Below are positions 1 to 9,741 of a DNA stretch of 64,000 bases, piece by piece; positions within the stretch are counted from its first letter, which is position 1, and every line of letters starts with the position of its first letter. Origin of the DNA: an uncultured Lactobacillus sp. (GTDB lineage Bacteria > Bacillota > Bacilli > Lactobacillales > Lactobacillaceae); NCBI RefSeq assembly GCF_947367085.1, contig NZ_CANBCP010000002.1, forward strand, positions 1-64,000, written 5' to 3'. The position numbers were made by a program, and so were the translations under genes. The notes beneath the pieces are model-generated. The model had not been told where the DNA came from and made no database searches. It worked only from the letters and a program-made list of their open reading frames with translations.

Positions 1-121
<121 letters not shown>

Positions 122-1896
122 ATATTATTAACTTCTTTTTTAAAATTACTCCCATAAAGATACTTACTATTAGTTAAATATTTATTACATGCTAAGCCAA
201 TTATTGAAACTGTTACTCCAGCATTTTGTTTAGCATTGTTAGCCCACTTAAAAGATCGATACCCAAAAGAAATTTCTATTGACATTTTAAAGATTTGAGG
301 CCATAAAATAGGGACTTGTTGTCCTTGAATAATAGAATTCGTAGTAACAAAGCCTAACTTTGCAAAACTATTTTGAAGATACTTAGCTCCCTGTATAAAC
401 CAACCAGTAATATAGTCTAAAGAATTAGCCCCTTTTATAAAGGGCATAACACAGTGCAGATCACTTTTTTGAATACTATTCATCTTTCTTGCTCCAAGAT
501 ATGGTGGATTACCAAACAAGTAAACCTCATCAGCTTTATCATGTGGCATTACTTCTTCCCAATCAAGTCTCAAAGCATTGCCACAAATAATAGCTCCAGC
601 ATGTTGTAAAGGTAGTGTAGGTCTAACAGCATCTTGAATTTCTTCATGTAACTTAACATTCATTTGGTGTTCAGCAATCCATAATGAAAGACGTGTAGTA
701 TCACAAGCAAAATCATCAATTTCGATTCCATAAAATTGATCTAAAGTGACTGATGGAATATACATTGTTTGATATCCCAAATTATTTTGTTCTTTCAAAA
801 TATCAATTTCAAGTTGGCGTAGTTGCTTATAAGTAACAATTAAGAAATTTCCTGAACCACAAGCAGGATCCATAAACTTGATCTTACCGATTCGTTCATA
901 AAGGGCATTTAATTTTTTATTATTCCCCTTTGCTTTTTCAAATTTCTCTTTTAAATCATCAAGAAATAGTGGCTTAATAACTTTCATAATATTAGGTACA
1001 GATGTGTAGTGCATACCTAAATGAGAACGACTATCTTCACTAGCAACAGCTTGCATCATTGAACCTAAAATATCAGGATTAATTTGATCCCATTCCAGTT
1101 TTTCACCAGCATCAATAATTAACTTTCTTGATTTAGCAGTAAACTTTAAAGATTCATGTGGATCTTTAAATAAATCCCCATCAACATATGGAAACTCCAT
1201 TAACCAACTTGGTGTATTTTCGGAACGATTCTTTTTCTCTACATCAAGTACACCAAATAACTTACTAATGAAATCATCTAAATCACTACCATCTAAGTTG
1301 GTTAGTTGTTTAATCTTATTAGTAAACAAGTTCTTCGAAAATATATCTGTATCTTCAGCAAATAAGCAAAATAAAATTCTTATCAAAAAAAGGTTTAATC
1401 CATGTCTACTTACATCGGGATTATCTTTAACAATAACATCATAAAGCTTAGCAAATCTTTCTGCCGCTCTAATATCAGCTGGATTCTCTTTATCAAAATC
1501 TGCCTTTTCAATACCATTCCAAGCCAAAAAGAACTCAAACTTTTGAGGTAATCTTTCAAAAGGAGCAGTCAAAGTATCTTCGGTCTTAGTATCATATGCC
1601 AGAACTTCTTTAAAATCAGTTACTAAGATATATCTTGGCTTTGAGCCCAACTCATCAATCTTTTCTTTAACATCAGTAAAAGCCTGCATTAGTTCACCAT
1701 TAGTTTGCTTGTAATATAACTTATTCTTTAAGTAAACCTCACCAGGAACATCAGAAAGATTATTTATTCCCTTTCTTAATTTAGTAATCGTTGCTTTAGG
1801 GATGTTATATACTCCCAAAAAGTCATAAATAAAGCTACTCTTATCATCTTTCTCAATAATATTGGATATTTGATCTTCTATTTCAGTTATTGCCAT
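122..1896 (-). CDS. MmeI-like type II restriction-modification protein, C-terminus lost at contig end
   Basis: This is the N-terminal part (about 590 residues) of a single-chain MmeI/type IIL-like enzyme, which normally exceeds 900 residues. In order it shows an N-terminal MmeI_N-like region, a helical spacer (about 150-300), and an N6-adenine methyltransferase core with motif I DPACGSGNFL and motif IV NPPYLGARKM. The target-recognition domain is missing because real sequence stops at 122. The ORF track's last residues (after VNNI) are translated adapter and poly-C. The start at 1896 has only a modest upstream GAGGAA-like signal. In family members I recall, the nuclease motif has an E-x-K element (LLVEQKS-like); the matching place here reads LYYKQT, so the nuclease may be inactive. 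Its place beside guaA is consistent with a strain-variable insertion. Confidence 0.8.
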
Positions 1897-1973
1897 ATTA
1901 TGTTCCTCGCATAAATAATATTCATTAATACTATTATCGTTGAATCTAACATCTAACTCAATACTTCAAACAT

Positions 1974-2008
1974 AACAAAAGCCCTTAGTTATCACACTAA
2001 GAGCTTCT
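1974..2008 (-). terminator. guaA terminator
   Basis: On the minus strand a stem (CTTAGT / ACTAAG, extended by AGC/GCT with one mismatch each side) is followed by TTTTGTT. It lies about 100 bases past the guaA stop and in front of the MmeI-like gene, separating the two transcripts. Confidence 0.7.
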
Positions 2009-2111
2009 TCTTTTTGGCATACTTCTATGTCAATTAATACCTTTTTAAGTAGTTTTTGTTCCTGTTAAATGCTGATATATCGGCATTCCAACTCTAACTA
2101 ACATAATAGTT

Positions 2112-3665
2112 TTATTCCCATTCAATAGTGGAAGGTGGCTTACTGGTGATATCATAAACTACACGGTTAATGTGGTCACATTCATCTACAATTCTAGTAG
2201 AAATCTTGCTCAAAACATCCCATGGCAATCTTGCAAAGTCTGCAGTCATACCGTCAATTGAAGTTACGGCGCGAATACCGATAGTATAGTCGTAAGTTCT
2301 GCCATCGCCCATGACACCGACTGAACGAATACCTGGCAGCACTGTGAAGTATTGCCAAACATCTTCTTGAAGGCCAGCATTCTTAATTTCTTCACGTAAA
2401 ATTGCATCAGAATCACGCACAATCTTGAGCTTATCTTCAGTAACTTCGCCAAGAACGCGAATACCAAGACCTGGGCCTGGGAAAGGCTGACGCCATACTA
2501 AGTCATGTGGAATACCTAACTTTTCACCCAGTTCACGAACTTCATCTTTGAACAACTTACGAAGTGGTTCAATTAATTCAAAGTGCATGTCTTCAGGAAG
2601 ACCACCAACATTATGGTGAGACTTGATAGTTTGAGCAGTGTTAGTTCCTGACTCAATAACATCTGTATATAAAGTACCTTGTGCTAAGAAGTCAGCATCT
2701 TTTAACTTCTTAGCCTCTTCGTTAAAGACTTCGATAAATTCTTTACCGATGATCTTACGTTTTTGTTCAGGGTCAGTTACGCCCTTGAGCTTATTTAAAA
2801 ATCTTTCTTGAGCATTAACGCGAATAATGTTAACACCAAGATCCTTGTTTAAGGCCTTCATTACTTGGTCGCCTTCGTCTTTACGAAGCATCCCGTGATC
2901 AACAAAAATTGCAGTTAATTGATCGCCAATTGCCTTGTGAAGCAAAGTTGCAGTAACGCTTGAATCCACACCACCAGAAAGGCCCAAGATAACTTTCTTA
3001 TCGCCAACTTTATTGCGGATTTCTTCAACTTGCATATCGATGAAGTCATCCATAGTCCAGTTAGCTTTAGCATTGCAAACTTTAAAAGCAAAGTTCTTCA
3101 AAACATCTAACCCGTATTCTGAATTACGAACTTCAGCGTGAAATTGAATGCCGTAAAATTTCTTTTCATCGTTAGCAATTGCAGAAATTGGACAATTCTT
3201 GCTCTTGGCAGTTACCTTAAATCCGGCTGGAGCCTTAGTTACCAAATCCCCGTGACTCATCCAAACGTATTGCTCTCTTGGTAAGTCCTCAAATAAGACT
3301 GCATTAGGATCCGTTACTTCGATATCAGCACGCCCATATTCTGAGTTATCAGCTTTTTCAACGCTACCGCCTAAGTCGTAACTCATAAGTTGCATCCCGT
3401 AACAAATTCCCAAAATTGGAATGCCTAACTTGAAGATTTCAGGATCAACTTTCAAAGCACCCTCATCATAAACACTATTTGGGCCACCAGAAAAAATAAT
3501 TCCCTTAGGATTCATTTCTTTGATCTTTTCAATGCTCAAGTCATGTGGTAAAAGTTCTGAATAAATACCGAAATCACGAATTCGACGAGTAATCAATTGA
3601 TTGTATTGACTACCAAAATCTAAGACAATAATTTTATCAAAGTCGCTAAGATTTTTTGTTGCCAC
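2112..3665 (-). CDS. guaA: GMP synthase (glutamine-hydrolysing)
   Basis: Converts XMP to GMP with ATP and glutamine in the cytoplasm. The N-terminal class I glutamine amidotransferase domain has its nucleophile in GICYGMQ and its His/Glu in the QFHAE segment. It is followed by an ATP pyrophosphatase domain with the PP-loop [10 protein letters not shown] and a C-terminal dimerisation domain ending in the usual IEWE. The track begins at an ATG at 3686, but the sequence AAAAGGAGC lies inside those first codons. It sits at ideal distance before the GTG at 3665, giving [11 protein letters not shown] and 517 residues, so I use the GTG. Transcribed from its own promoter (3702-3730). No purine riboswitch precedes it, unlike the neighbouring xpt. 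Confidence 0.97.
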   Translation of the reverse strand: MATKNLSDFDKIIVLDFGSQYNQLITRRIRDFGIYSELLPHDLSIEKIKEMNPKGIIFSGGPNSVYDEGALKVDPEIFKLGIPILGICYGMQLMSYDLGGSVEKADNSEYGRADIEVTDPNAVLFEDLPREQYVWMSHGDLVTKAPAGFKVTAKSKNCPISAIANDEKKFYGIQFHAEVRNSEYGLDVLKNFAFKVCNAKANWTMDDFIDMQVEEIRNKVGDKKVILGLSGGVDSSVTATLLHKAIGDQLTAIFVDHGMLRKDEGDQVMKALNKDLGVNIIRVNAQERFLNKLKGVTDPEQKRKIIGKEFIEVFNEEAKKLKDADFLAQGTLYTDVIESGTNTAQTIKSHHNVGGLPEDMHFELIEPLRKLFKDEVRELGEKLGIPHDLVWRQPFPGPGLGIRVLGEVTEDKLKIVRDSDAILREEIKNAGLQEDVWQYFTVLPGIRSVGVMGDGRTYDYTIGIRAVTSIDGMTADFARLPWDVLSKISTRIVDECDHINRVVYDITSKPPSTIEWE

Positions 3666-3701
3666 GTTTTTGCTCCTTTTGTTCATCTACATTTTTAATT
3701 A

Positions 3702-3730
3702 ACTTTACTAGGAAAAAAATAAAAGGTCAA
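3702..3730 (-). promoter_or_regulatory. guaA promoter
   Basis: Minus-strand TTGACC (-35, 3725-3730) and TAAAGT (-10, 3702-3707) are separated by 17 bases. The expected start near 3695 gives a leader of about 30 bases before the GTG. Confidence 0.7.
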
Positions 3731-3854
3731 TCAAAAATATTAAAATCAGTAAAATTGTTCGGTTTTACAAGACTGCATCACTTAAAATACAAGTAAAAAG
3801 CTGAATAATAAAATCCTTTTCGCAAACTTAATTCGCCTTTTTCTGTAAATTTGC

Positions 3855-3883
3855 TTGTTTTCTAAAGACGATTTTGCTAACAT
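3855..3883 (+). promoter_or_regulatory. xpt-pbuX promoter
   Basis: TTGTTT (3855-3860) and TAACAT (3878-3883) with a 17-base spacer sit just upstream of the riboswitch aptamer. The gap 3666-4062 holds this promoter, the guaA promoter and the riboswitch; I see no further gene in it. Confidence 0.55.
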
Positions 3884-3900
3884 AAAAGGCAACTTAATAA

Positions 3901-3967
3901 TACTTATATATCGTCGAAATAAGGTCGACAGTCTCTACCCGGAACCATAAATTCTGGACTATAGGTA
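3901..3967 (+). ncRNA. Guanine-class purine riboswitch aptamer
   Basis: P1 is formed by TACTTATA and TATAGGTA. P2 is GTCGA/TCGAC with loop AATAAGG. The J2/3 core is AGTCTCTACC. P3 is CCGGAA/TTCTGG with loop CCATAAA. J3/1 is GACTAT, and its C is the position that pairs with guanine (adenine switches have U). It therefore senses guanine, hypoxanthine or xanthine and should switch off xpt-pbuX when they are plentiful. Confidence 0.93.
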
Positions 3968-3995
3968 AAACGTCAGATAATTGAGCAATTTAATT

Positions 3996-4052
3996 AAGGA
4001 CCTCTTTTACCCTTTAGTCGGGTATGAGTAGGTCCTTATTTGTTTGCTTTTT
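3996..4052 (+). terminator. Riboswitch-controlled terminator of xpt
   Basis: AAGGACCT (3996-4003) pairs with AGGTCCTT (4030-4037), with an inner ACCC/GGGT pairing, followed by the T-rich stretch ATTTGTTTGCTTTTT. This is the expression platform of the guanine riboswitch. The ORF track's ATG at 4024 lies inside this hairpin. Confidence 0.88.
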
Positions 4053-4062
4053 GGAGGAAATT

Positions 4063-4638
4063 TTGAAGTTACTAGAAGAAAGAATTCGTAGAGATGGTGC
4101 CGTTTTACCTGGTGATGTCTTAAAGATAAATTCATTTTTGAATCACCAAGTTGATCCAGAACTAATGATGCAAATAGGTCAAGAGTTTGAACGTCTTTTT
4201 AAAGAAAGCGGCGTAACTAAGGTTTTAACATGTGAAGCATCTGGAATCGCACCTGGTGTAATGACTGCATATTGTTTAAAGGTGCCAATGGTTTTTGCAA
4301 GAAAGAAAAAGCCATCAACACTTAACGATGCAGTATATTGGGCAGACGTATTTTCTTATACTAAAAAAGTTACTAATAAGATTTGTGTTGAAGAAAAATT
4401 CTTAAGTAAAGATGACACATTATTGATCATCGACGACTTTATTGCTCATGGCGAAGCTGTCAAAGGAATGGTTAATATTGCAAAACAAGCTGGTTGTAAA
4501 ATTGCTGGAGTCGGTGCAGTCGTAGCCAAAGAATTCCAAGGCGGAAACGAATGGATTAGAGAGCAAGGCTTACGTTTAGAGCCTCTTGCAAATATTTCAA
4601 GTTTTGAAAATGGTCAGGTTCACTTTGTAGGAGAATAA
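4063..4638 (+). CDS. xpt: Xanthine phosphoribosyltransferase
   Basis: Salvages xanthine with PRPP to XMP, which guaA then turns into GMP. The PRPP-binding motif is visible in LLIIDDFIAHGEA, and length (191 residues) fits the family. The track starts at 4024 inside the riboswitch terminator. The better start is the TTG at 4063, which has a strong GGAGG 5 bases upstream and gives the family's LKLLEERIRRDG N-terminus. pbuX follows 2 bases after the stop, so the two are one operon controlled by the guanine riboswitch. Confidence 0.95.
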   Translation: MKLLEERIRRDGAVLPGDVLKINSFLNHQVDPELMMQIGQEFERLFKESGVTKVLTCEASGIAPGVMTAYCLKVPMVFARKKKPSTLNDAVYWADVFSYTKKVTNKICVEEKFLSKDDTLLIIDDFIAHGEAVKGMVNIAKQAGCKIAGVGAVVAKEFQGGNEWIREQGLRLEPLANISSFENGQVHFVGE

Positions 4639-4640
4639 TA

Positions 4641-5990
4641 ATGCAAAACAAAAATACCCAAGTTAACCACAAAAAAGCAGCTCTCTTAGGTCTGCAACAC
4701 CTCTTAGCCATGTATTCAGGAGCCATTGCTGTTCCACTTTTAATTGGTACCGCGTTGAAATTTAACTCAACACAGATGACCTATCTAGTTTCAATTGATA
4801 TCTTCATGTGTGGTCTGGCAACTGCATTGCAGCTATTAAGAAATAAGTACTTTGGAATTGGTTTACCGGTTGTTTTAGGATGCGCCATCCAAGCTGTTGC
4901 TCCTTTACAGATGATTGGAAAGAAATTTTCTATCGGAACAATGTATGGTGCAATTATCGTTGCTGGTATTTTTGTATTTTGTATTGCGGGATACTTTTCT
5001 AAGATCAAAAAGCTTTTTCCACCAGTTGTAACTGGCTCCTTGATTACGGTTATTGGTTTATCGCTAATTCCAGTCTCTATTCAAAATATCGGTGGTGGCA
5101 GTGCCGCTGCTAAAAACTTTGGCGATCCTAAAAATTTAATTACTGGTTTTATCACGGTTGCAATTATCTTAGCTCTCCAAGTATGGGGGAAAGGTTTTAT
5201 TAAATCGATTGCCGTATTGATTGGTTTAATCATCGGGACTTTAATTGCTGCAGCTTTAGGGATGGTTACTTTAACACCTGTGAGCCAAGCTTCATGGTTT
5301 CACTTACCACAACCGTTTTACTTTGGAATGCCACAATTTGAATGGTCATCAAGTCTAACTATGATTATCATTGCCCTTGTTTCTATGGTTGAATCAACTG
5401 GAGTTTTCTTTGCAATAGGTGACCTATTAAAAAAGGACATCACAGCGAGCGATCTTAAAAAAGGTTATCGCGCCGAAGGTTTAGCTCAAATCTTAGGTGG
5501 AGTATTCAACACCTTCCCTTATACTACTTTTTCTCAAAATGTGGGCCTGCTCGAACTATCTGGAATCACCACCAAAAAACCAATCTACTGGGCTGCTGGA
5601 TTTTTAATGTTAATGGGATTACTTCCAAAATTTGGTGCTTTAGTTACTATTATTCCTACTTCTGTATTAGGTGGGGCAATGCTTGTCATGTTCACTATGA
5701 TCGCGGTTCAAGGAATGCGAATGCTCAAAAATGTTGATTTTGAAGACTCTCGAAACATTTTAATTGTAGCAATATCGATCGGCCTAGGATTAGGAGTTAC
5801 AGTTTATCCACAGCTTTTCCAAAACCTACCTGAAACTGTTCAATTATTCTTAGGCAATGGAATCGTTGTTGCTAGTTTAAGTGCAACTTTACTCAACATT
5901 CTCTTTAAGGGCAAAGAAGGTTTGCACAATGACAAAATTATTAAGCGCGAAGAAAAAGCGGACAGTCAAGTATTTGACAATCCACTTTAA
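4641..5990 (+). CDS. pbuX: Xanthine permease (NCS2 family)
   Basis: Proton-coupled nucleobase importer of the plasma membrane. It is a 449-residue polytopic protein with the NCS2 features: GLQHLLAMYSG near the N-terminus, the VESTGVFFAIGD segment and the QILGGVFNTFPYTTFSQNVG segment holding substrate-binding residues. It follows xpt directly; its RBS (GTAGGAGAA) overlaps the end of xpt. Uptake plus phosphoribosylation of xanthine is the standard Firmicute pair. The gene converges on gtfA with only 11 bases between the stops, and I see no clear terminator there. Confidence 0.95.
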   Translation: MQNKNTQVNHKKAALLGLQHLLAMYSGAIAVPLLIGTALKFNSTQMTYLVSIDIFMCGLATALQLLRNKYFGIGLPVVLGCAIQAVAPLQMIGKKFSIGTMYGAIIVAGIFVFCIAGYFSKIKKLFPPVVTGSLITVIGLSLIPVSIQNIGGGSAAAKNFGDPKNLITGFITVAIILALQVWGKGFIKSIAVLIGLIIGTLIAAALGMVTLTPVSQASWFHLPQPFYFGMPQFEWSSSLTMIIIALVSMVESTGVFFAIGDLLKKDITASDLKKGYRAEGLAQILGGVFNTFPYTTFSQNVGLLELSGITTKKPIYWAAGFLMLMGLLPKFGALVTIIPTSVLGGAMLVMFTMIAVQGMRMLKNVDFEDSRNILIVAISIGLGLGVTVYPQLFQNLPETVQLFLGNGIVVASLSATLLNILFKGKEGLHNDKIIKREEKADSQVFDNPL

Positions 5991-6001
5991 TTTTCAAAAT
6001 A

Positions 6002-7444
6002 TTAAAAATCAATCTGCTTTCCGTTGACACTCACTTCATATTCTAAGCTTTGCAAATCGACATGTAATTCTGCTTTTCGACTTTTATCATGATTCATGCG
6101 AATAATTCTAATCTCATGGTCGCTAGGAGTTGTAACTTTAATTTTGCCATCAAGATCAAAAGCCGTTTCTGTATTTCTAAATCTAAATAAGTTTAAGAGT
6201 TTTGCGACAACTGGACGCTTAACTTCATCAGAAACTTCCTGACGACTATAATAGTGACGATTAATATTGCGTCCTTCTTTAGTTTCTTCTAAGAGCTTAA
6301 TATCGTTTTTGCCAGCAAGCATCCCTACATAGTATACTTGAGGAATTCCTGGAGCAAAAACTTGTAACAAACGGGCAATAAAGTATTTTTTATCATTATC
6401 ACCCAAGGCAGAATAAAAAGTTGTATTAATTTGATAAATATCTAAATTATGGTACTCAGCACTTGAGTACTTTTTTTTGACGTTTGCACCAACTTTATAT
6501 AGTTCTTGGCTAGTATAGTCAACTTCATCAGGACTTAAAATATCACGAGCATCAACTACTCCAATCCCGTCGTGAGTATCTAAAGTAGTAAACTGCTTCA
6601 TCGGACACTTATTTAGCCAATCGGCCAAGCGTTTACTTTTGCCACTATATAATGAATATAATGTCACCATTGGCAAAGCAAAGTCATAAATAAAGTAGCC
6701 ATGCTTTGAAATCTTAAATGGCATTGAATAATGTTCATGAATTTCAGGTAAGATCATCGCTCCCTTAGCAGCGATATCATCACGCACCTCAGCTAATAAA
6801 TCCCAAATTTCTGGTTCTACGAAGAAGTCATTACTATCAAGTTTTTTGACTGCATAAGCAAATGCATCAAGTCTAATAATATCAGCCCCGTGATCAATTA
6901 ACTGATTTAAAGTTTCTTTGATAAATTCTTTTGTGACCTTTTTACGTACATCTAAATCAATTTGTTCAGGCCCAAAAGTATTCCACAATTTTTCGCTAGT
7001 GCCATCAGTAAATGTGATTTCTTGATATGGAGCGCGATCTTTTCTCTTATAGATCAAATCAACATCGGCCTTAGTTGGTCGATCTTTTGGCCAAAATTTG
7101 TCCCAACTCAAGAATAAATCAGCATAGTGGCTTTGATCCTTTTTTTCTTGAAAATCCTTATAATACTTAGACTGACGCGAAATATGGTTAATCATAAAGT
7201 CAAACATCAAATAATAATCTTCACCTAATTTTTCAATATCAGACCAATCACCAAATTTAGGATCTACCTTCGTATAATCCGTTGGCGCAAAGCCGCGATC
7301 ACCAGTTGATGGGAAAAATGGCAGTAAATGCACACCACCAACTGCTCCTTTTAAATCTGTATGTAAAACATCATCTAGATCTTTAATATTCTTACCTAAG
7401 CTGTCAGGATAAGTAATCAGCATTACTTTGTTAGAAATTGTCAT
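6002..7444 (-). CDS. gtfA: Sucrose phosphorylase
   Basis: GH13 subfamily 18 enzyme that splits sucrose with phosphate into glucose-1-phosphate and fructose. The catalytic set is visible: nucleophile Asp193 in [10 protein letters not shown], acid/base Glu234 in ILPEIHEHY, and a third Asp near 292 in TLDTHDGIG. Length (480) is typical. It is the last gene of the msm operon, 12 bases after aga. It completes raffinose use: Aga releases galactose and leaves sucrose for this enzyme. The family also contains sucrose-6-phosphate phosphorylases. The ABC (not PTS) importer favours free sucrose. Confidence 0.93.
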   Translation of the reverse strand: MTISNKVMLITYPDSLGKNIKDLDDVLHTDLKGAVGGVHLLPFFPSTGDRGFAPTDYTKVDPKFGDWSDIEKLGEDYYLMFDFMINHISRQSKYYKDFQEKKDQSHYADLFLSWDKFWPKDRPTKADVDLIYKRKDRAPYQEITFTDGTSEKLWNTFGPEQIDLDVRKKVTKEFIKETLNQLIDHGADIIRLDAFAYAVKKLDSNDFFVEPEIWDLLAEVRDDIAAKGAMILPEIHEHYSMPFKISKHGYFIYDFALPMVTLYSLYSGKSKRLADWLNKCPMKQFTTLDTHDGIGVVDARDILSPDEVDYTSQELYKVGANVKKKYSSAEYHNLDIYQINTTFYSALGDNDKKYFIARLLQVFAPGIPQVYYVGMLAGKNDIKLLEETKEGRNINRHYYSRQEVSDEVKRPVVAKLLNLFRFRNTETAFDLDGKIKVTTPSDHEIRIIRMNHDKSRKAELHVDLQSLEYEVSVNGKQIDF

Positions 7445-7456
7445 TATTTTTTCTCC

Positions 7457-9652
7457 CTAATCGATTGCCTTAAAATGATACAAATATGCTTTAAAGTCTC
7501 CATGTTCAACTGGATCATAAAGACCTAAATTCATCAATTCATCTCCGCCGTAAACCTTGTGAGTGTTTTGATCTTCATAATGCTTTTCTGGATCAAGACC
7601 AACTAGCTTTGTCTTAGTCAAATATGGTTGCGCACTTGCCATTACTTTAACCACTGATAAAACTGCTTCAGTTTTATCTTTTGAAACAGTTTCCCAGGCA
7701 CATTGATTGCTAGTTTGAGCACTCTTTAAACGATAAAAAGTTCCATATTGGGTAACTTGTCTAATTTTCTTATATTCTGCAACCTGATCCTTAACTGCTT
7801 GACGATCTTCTGAGCTCATCTTAGTTAGATCAAGTTCGTAACCTAAGTCACCCCACATAGCAACAATTCCACGCGTATTAAATGGTGTAATTCGACCATT
7901 TTGTTCATTTGGACTAACTGAAACATGAGAAGTCATCATTGATTGTGGATAAGCTAAACTAGTACCATATTGAATACTCAATCTATCAATTGCATCACTG
8001 TCATCACTAGCCCAAATTTGTGGATTGTAATATGCCATACCAGCATCAAAGCGACCACCACCACCAGAACAGCCTTCAATTAAAAGATCTGGATAAACGT
8101 CAACTAATCTTTCTAATAAGTCATAAAGCCCTAAAACATAACGGTGGTAAACTTCACCTTGTCTTGAACTTGGTAAATCTGCCTCATAAATATCTGACAA
8201 GTGACGGTTCATGTCCCATTTAATATAATCAATTTTCCCTGAAGCAAGAATCTTATTCATCTGTTCAAAAATGTTGTCACGGACTTCTTTTCTGCCTAAA
8301 TCCAAAACATATTGATTACGAGATGGACTTGGAGTTCTACCAGGTACGTGCATTAAGTAGTCAGGATGTTCTTTGTATAAGTTTGAATCCATGGAAATCA
8401 TTTCCGGTTCAAACCAAAGACCAAATTTCAAGCCTTGTTTGTGCACATAATCAGCAAAGTGATCTAAGCCATTAGGGAACTTTTTCTTAAAGACGGTCCA
8501 ATCACCCAAAGAAGAATTATCATCATCACGATGACCAAACCAGCCATCGTCTAAGACAAACATTTCAATGTCCATCTTTTTGGCATCATCAACGATTGGC
8601 TTTAACTTTTCTTCAGTAAAGTCAAAGTAGGTTGCTTCCCAATTGTTGACTAAGATTGGACGAACTTGATCTTTATACTTACTTCTAATAACACGATCAT
8701 GAATCAAACTGTGGAAGGCTTGACTCATTTTATTTAAGCCTTGAGCCGAATAAACCATCAAAACTTCTGGCGTTTGAAAACTATCCTTAGGATCAAGCTC
8801 CCAGTTAAAGTTGAAATCATCAATTCCAATATTGACATGAGTTTGAGCGAATTGATCTTTTTCTACTTCAAACTTGTGATTACCAGAGTAAACAAATGCA
8901 AAACCATAAGCATCCCCGGCAAATTCAGTTGTATCAGGATCAACCAAAGCCATAAATGGATTCATTTGGTGACTAGAAGTACCACGGTGACTAGCATAAA
9001 CATGAATACCTTGATTGATTTTACTGCGGTCAACCCGTCTTTCATGAGCGTGTGCTCCAGGTAAAGTAATTGATTCAAAGTCACGATCAACAAAATCAAT
9101 CTGCATTGAAGCAACCTTTTCAATATTAACTGGATCATTGCCATTATTAACAACTTTGACTGAACGGGTAATTACTGGACGATCGCGGTAAATCGTATAT
9201 GCCAATTCGAATTCAACTTGGCTTTTTTCGTCAAGTAAGTTAACAATTAAAGTTTCAGCTTCATCATCGTTTTCTACAAATGAATGTGGCAATCCTACTA
9301 AATCTGGCTTACCTGCAACAATCTTATAGCCTTGGTAGGTCAAAAAGAGCGCATTAGAACCATCTTTTTGACGAACAACAGCAGCTGGAGTATGATAGTC
9401 CATTTCGCCAGCGCTGCTATATTCTTTAGGCAAAGAGTCACGAGAGAATGTTCTATCAAGTGAGCCTGGCAAGTTACCAGAAAAGCCACGATCTACCCGA
9501 GGATAGCGTAATTGACCATGATAATTTTTAATCGCTTTACCAAAATATAAATGAGCCAAAGTTTTCCCATCTTCAACAGATAGTAAATATGAAATTTGAT
9601 CATTATGTAAATGGAATACCTGCTCGTCTTTATTAAAAGATATCATCTGCAT
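7457..9652 (-). CDS. aga: Alpha-galactosidase (GH36)
   Basis: Cytoplasmic enzyme removing alpha-1,6 galactose from raffinose, stachyose or melibiose. It is a 731-residue GH36 protein with an N-terminal beta-supersandwich, a central TIM barrel carrying the nucleophile Asp in YIKWDMNRHL and the acid/base Asp in WASDDSDAIDR, and a C-terminal beta domain. There is no signal peptide. The start at 9652 has AGGAG 6 bases upstream. A strong hairpin lies between msmG and aga, so its expression may be set separately from the transporter. Confidence 0.95.
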   Translation of the reverse strand: MQMISFNKDEQVFHLHNDQISYLLSVEDGKTLAHLYFGKAIKNYHGQLRYPRVDRGFSGNLPGSLDRTFSRDSLPKEYSSAGEMDYHTPAAVVRQKDGSNALFLTYQGYKIVAGKPDLVGLPHSFVENDDEAETLIVNLLDEKSQVEFELAYTIYRDRPVITRSVKVVNNGNDPVNIEKVASMQIDFVDRDFESITLPGAHAHERRVDRSKINQGIHVYASHRGTSSHQMNPFMALVDPDTTEFAGDAYGFAFVYSGNHKFEVEKDQFAQTHVNIGIDDFNFNWELDPKDSFQTPEVLMVYSAQGLNKMSQAFHSLIHDRVIRSKYKDQVRPILVNNWEATYFDFTEEKLKPIVDDAKKMDIEMFVLDDGWFGHRDDDNSSLGDWTVFKKKFPNGLDHFADYVHKQGLKFGLWFEPEMISMDSNLYKEHPDYLMHVPGRTPSPSRNQYVLDLGRKEVRDNIFEQMNKILASGKIDYIKWDMNRHLSDIYEADLPSSRQGEVYHRYVLGLYDLLERLVDVYPDLLIEGCSGGGGRFDAGMAYYNPQIWASDDSDAIDRLSIQYGTSLAYPQSMMTSHVSVSPNEQNGRITPFNTRGIVAMWGDLGYELDLTKMSSEDRQAVKDQVAEYKKIRQVTQYGTFYRLKSAQTSNQCAWETVSKDKTEAVLSVVKVMASAQPYLTKTKLVGLDPEKHYEDQNTHKVYGGDELMNLGLYDPVEHGDFKAYLYHFKAID

Positions 9653-9684
9653 ATTTTTCTCCTAAATTAATTCTTTCCTTTAGT

Positions 9685-9720
9685 CAAAAAGCTAGAACCT
9701 TACTGCAGTTCTAGCTTTTG
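9685..9720 (-). terminator. Hairpin between msmG and aga
   Basis: Arms GCTAGAAC/GTTCTAGC are extended by A/T pairs into a stem of about 13 pairs. On the minus strand it is followed by TTTTTG. It sits inside an otherwise co-directional operon. It could act as a partial terminator or an RNA-processing and stability element. Confidence 0.7.
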
Positions 9721-9741
9721 ATTTTTTTCAAAATGTCCTAA

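Noticed and set aside
122-1896. Phage-defence island at the left edge
   Set aside because: Only one truncated restriction-modification-like gene is visible; guaA follows directly and no other defence gene is present.
3666-3800. Second purine riboswitch in front of guaA
   Set aside because: The leader is only about 30 bases from the promoter and has no aptamer core.
4024-4062. ATG at 4024 as start of xpt
   Set aside because: It lies inside the riboswitch terminator and has no ribosome site; the TTG at 4063 does.
8741-9064. 107-residue plus-strand ORF opposite aga
   Set aside because: Lies wholly inside the GH36 gene on the opposite strand, with no start signal.
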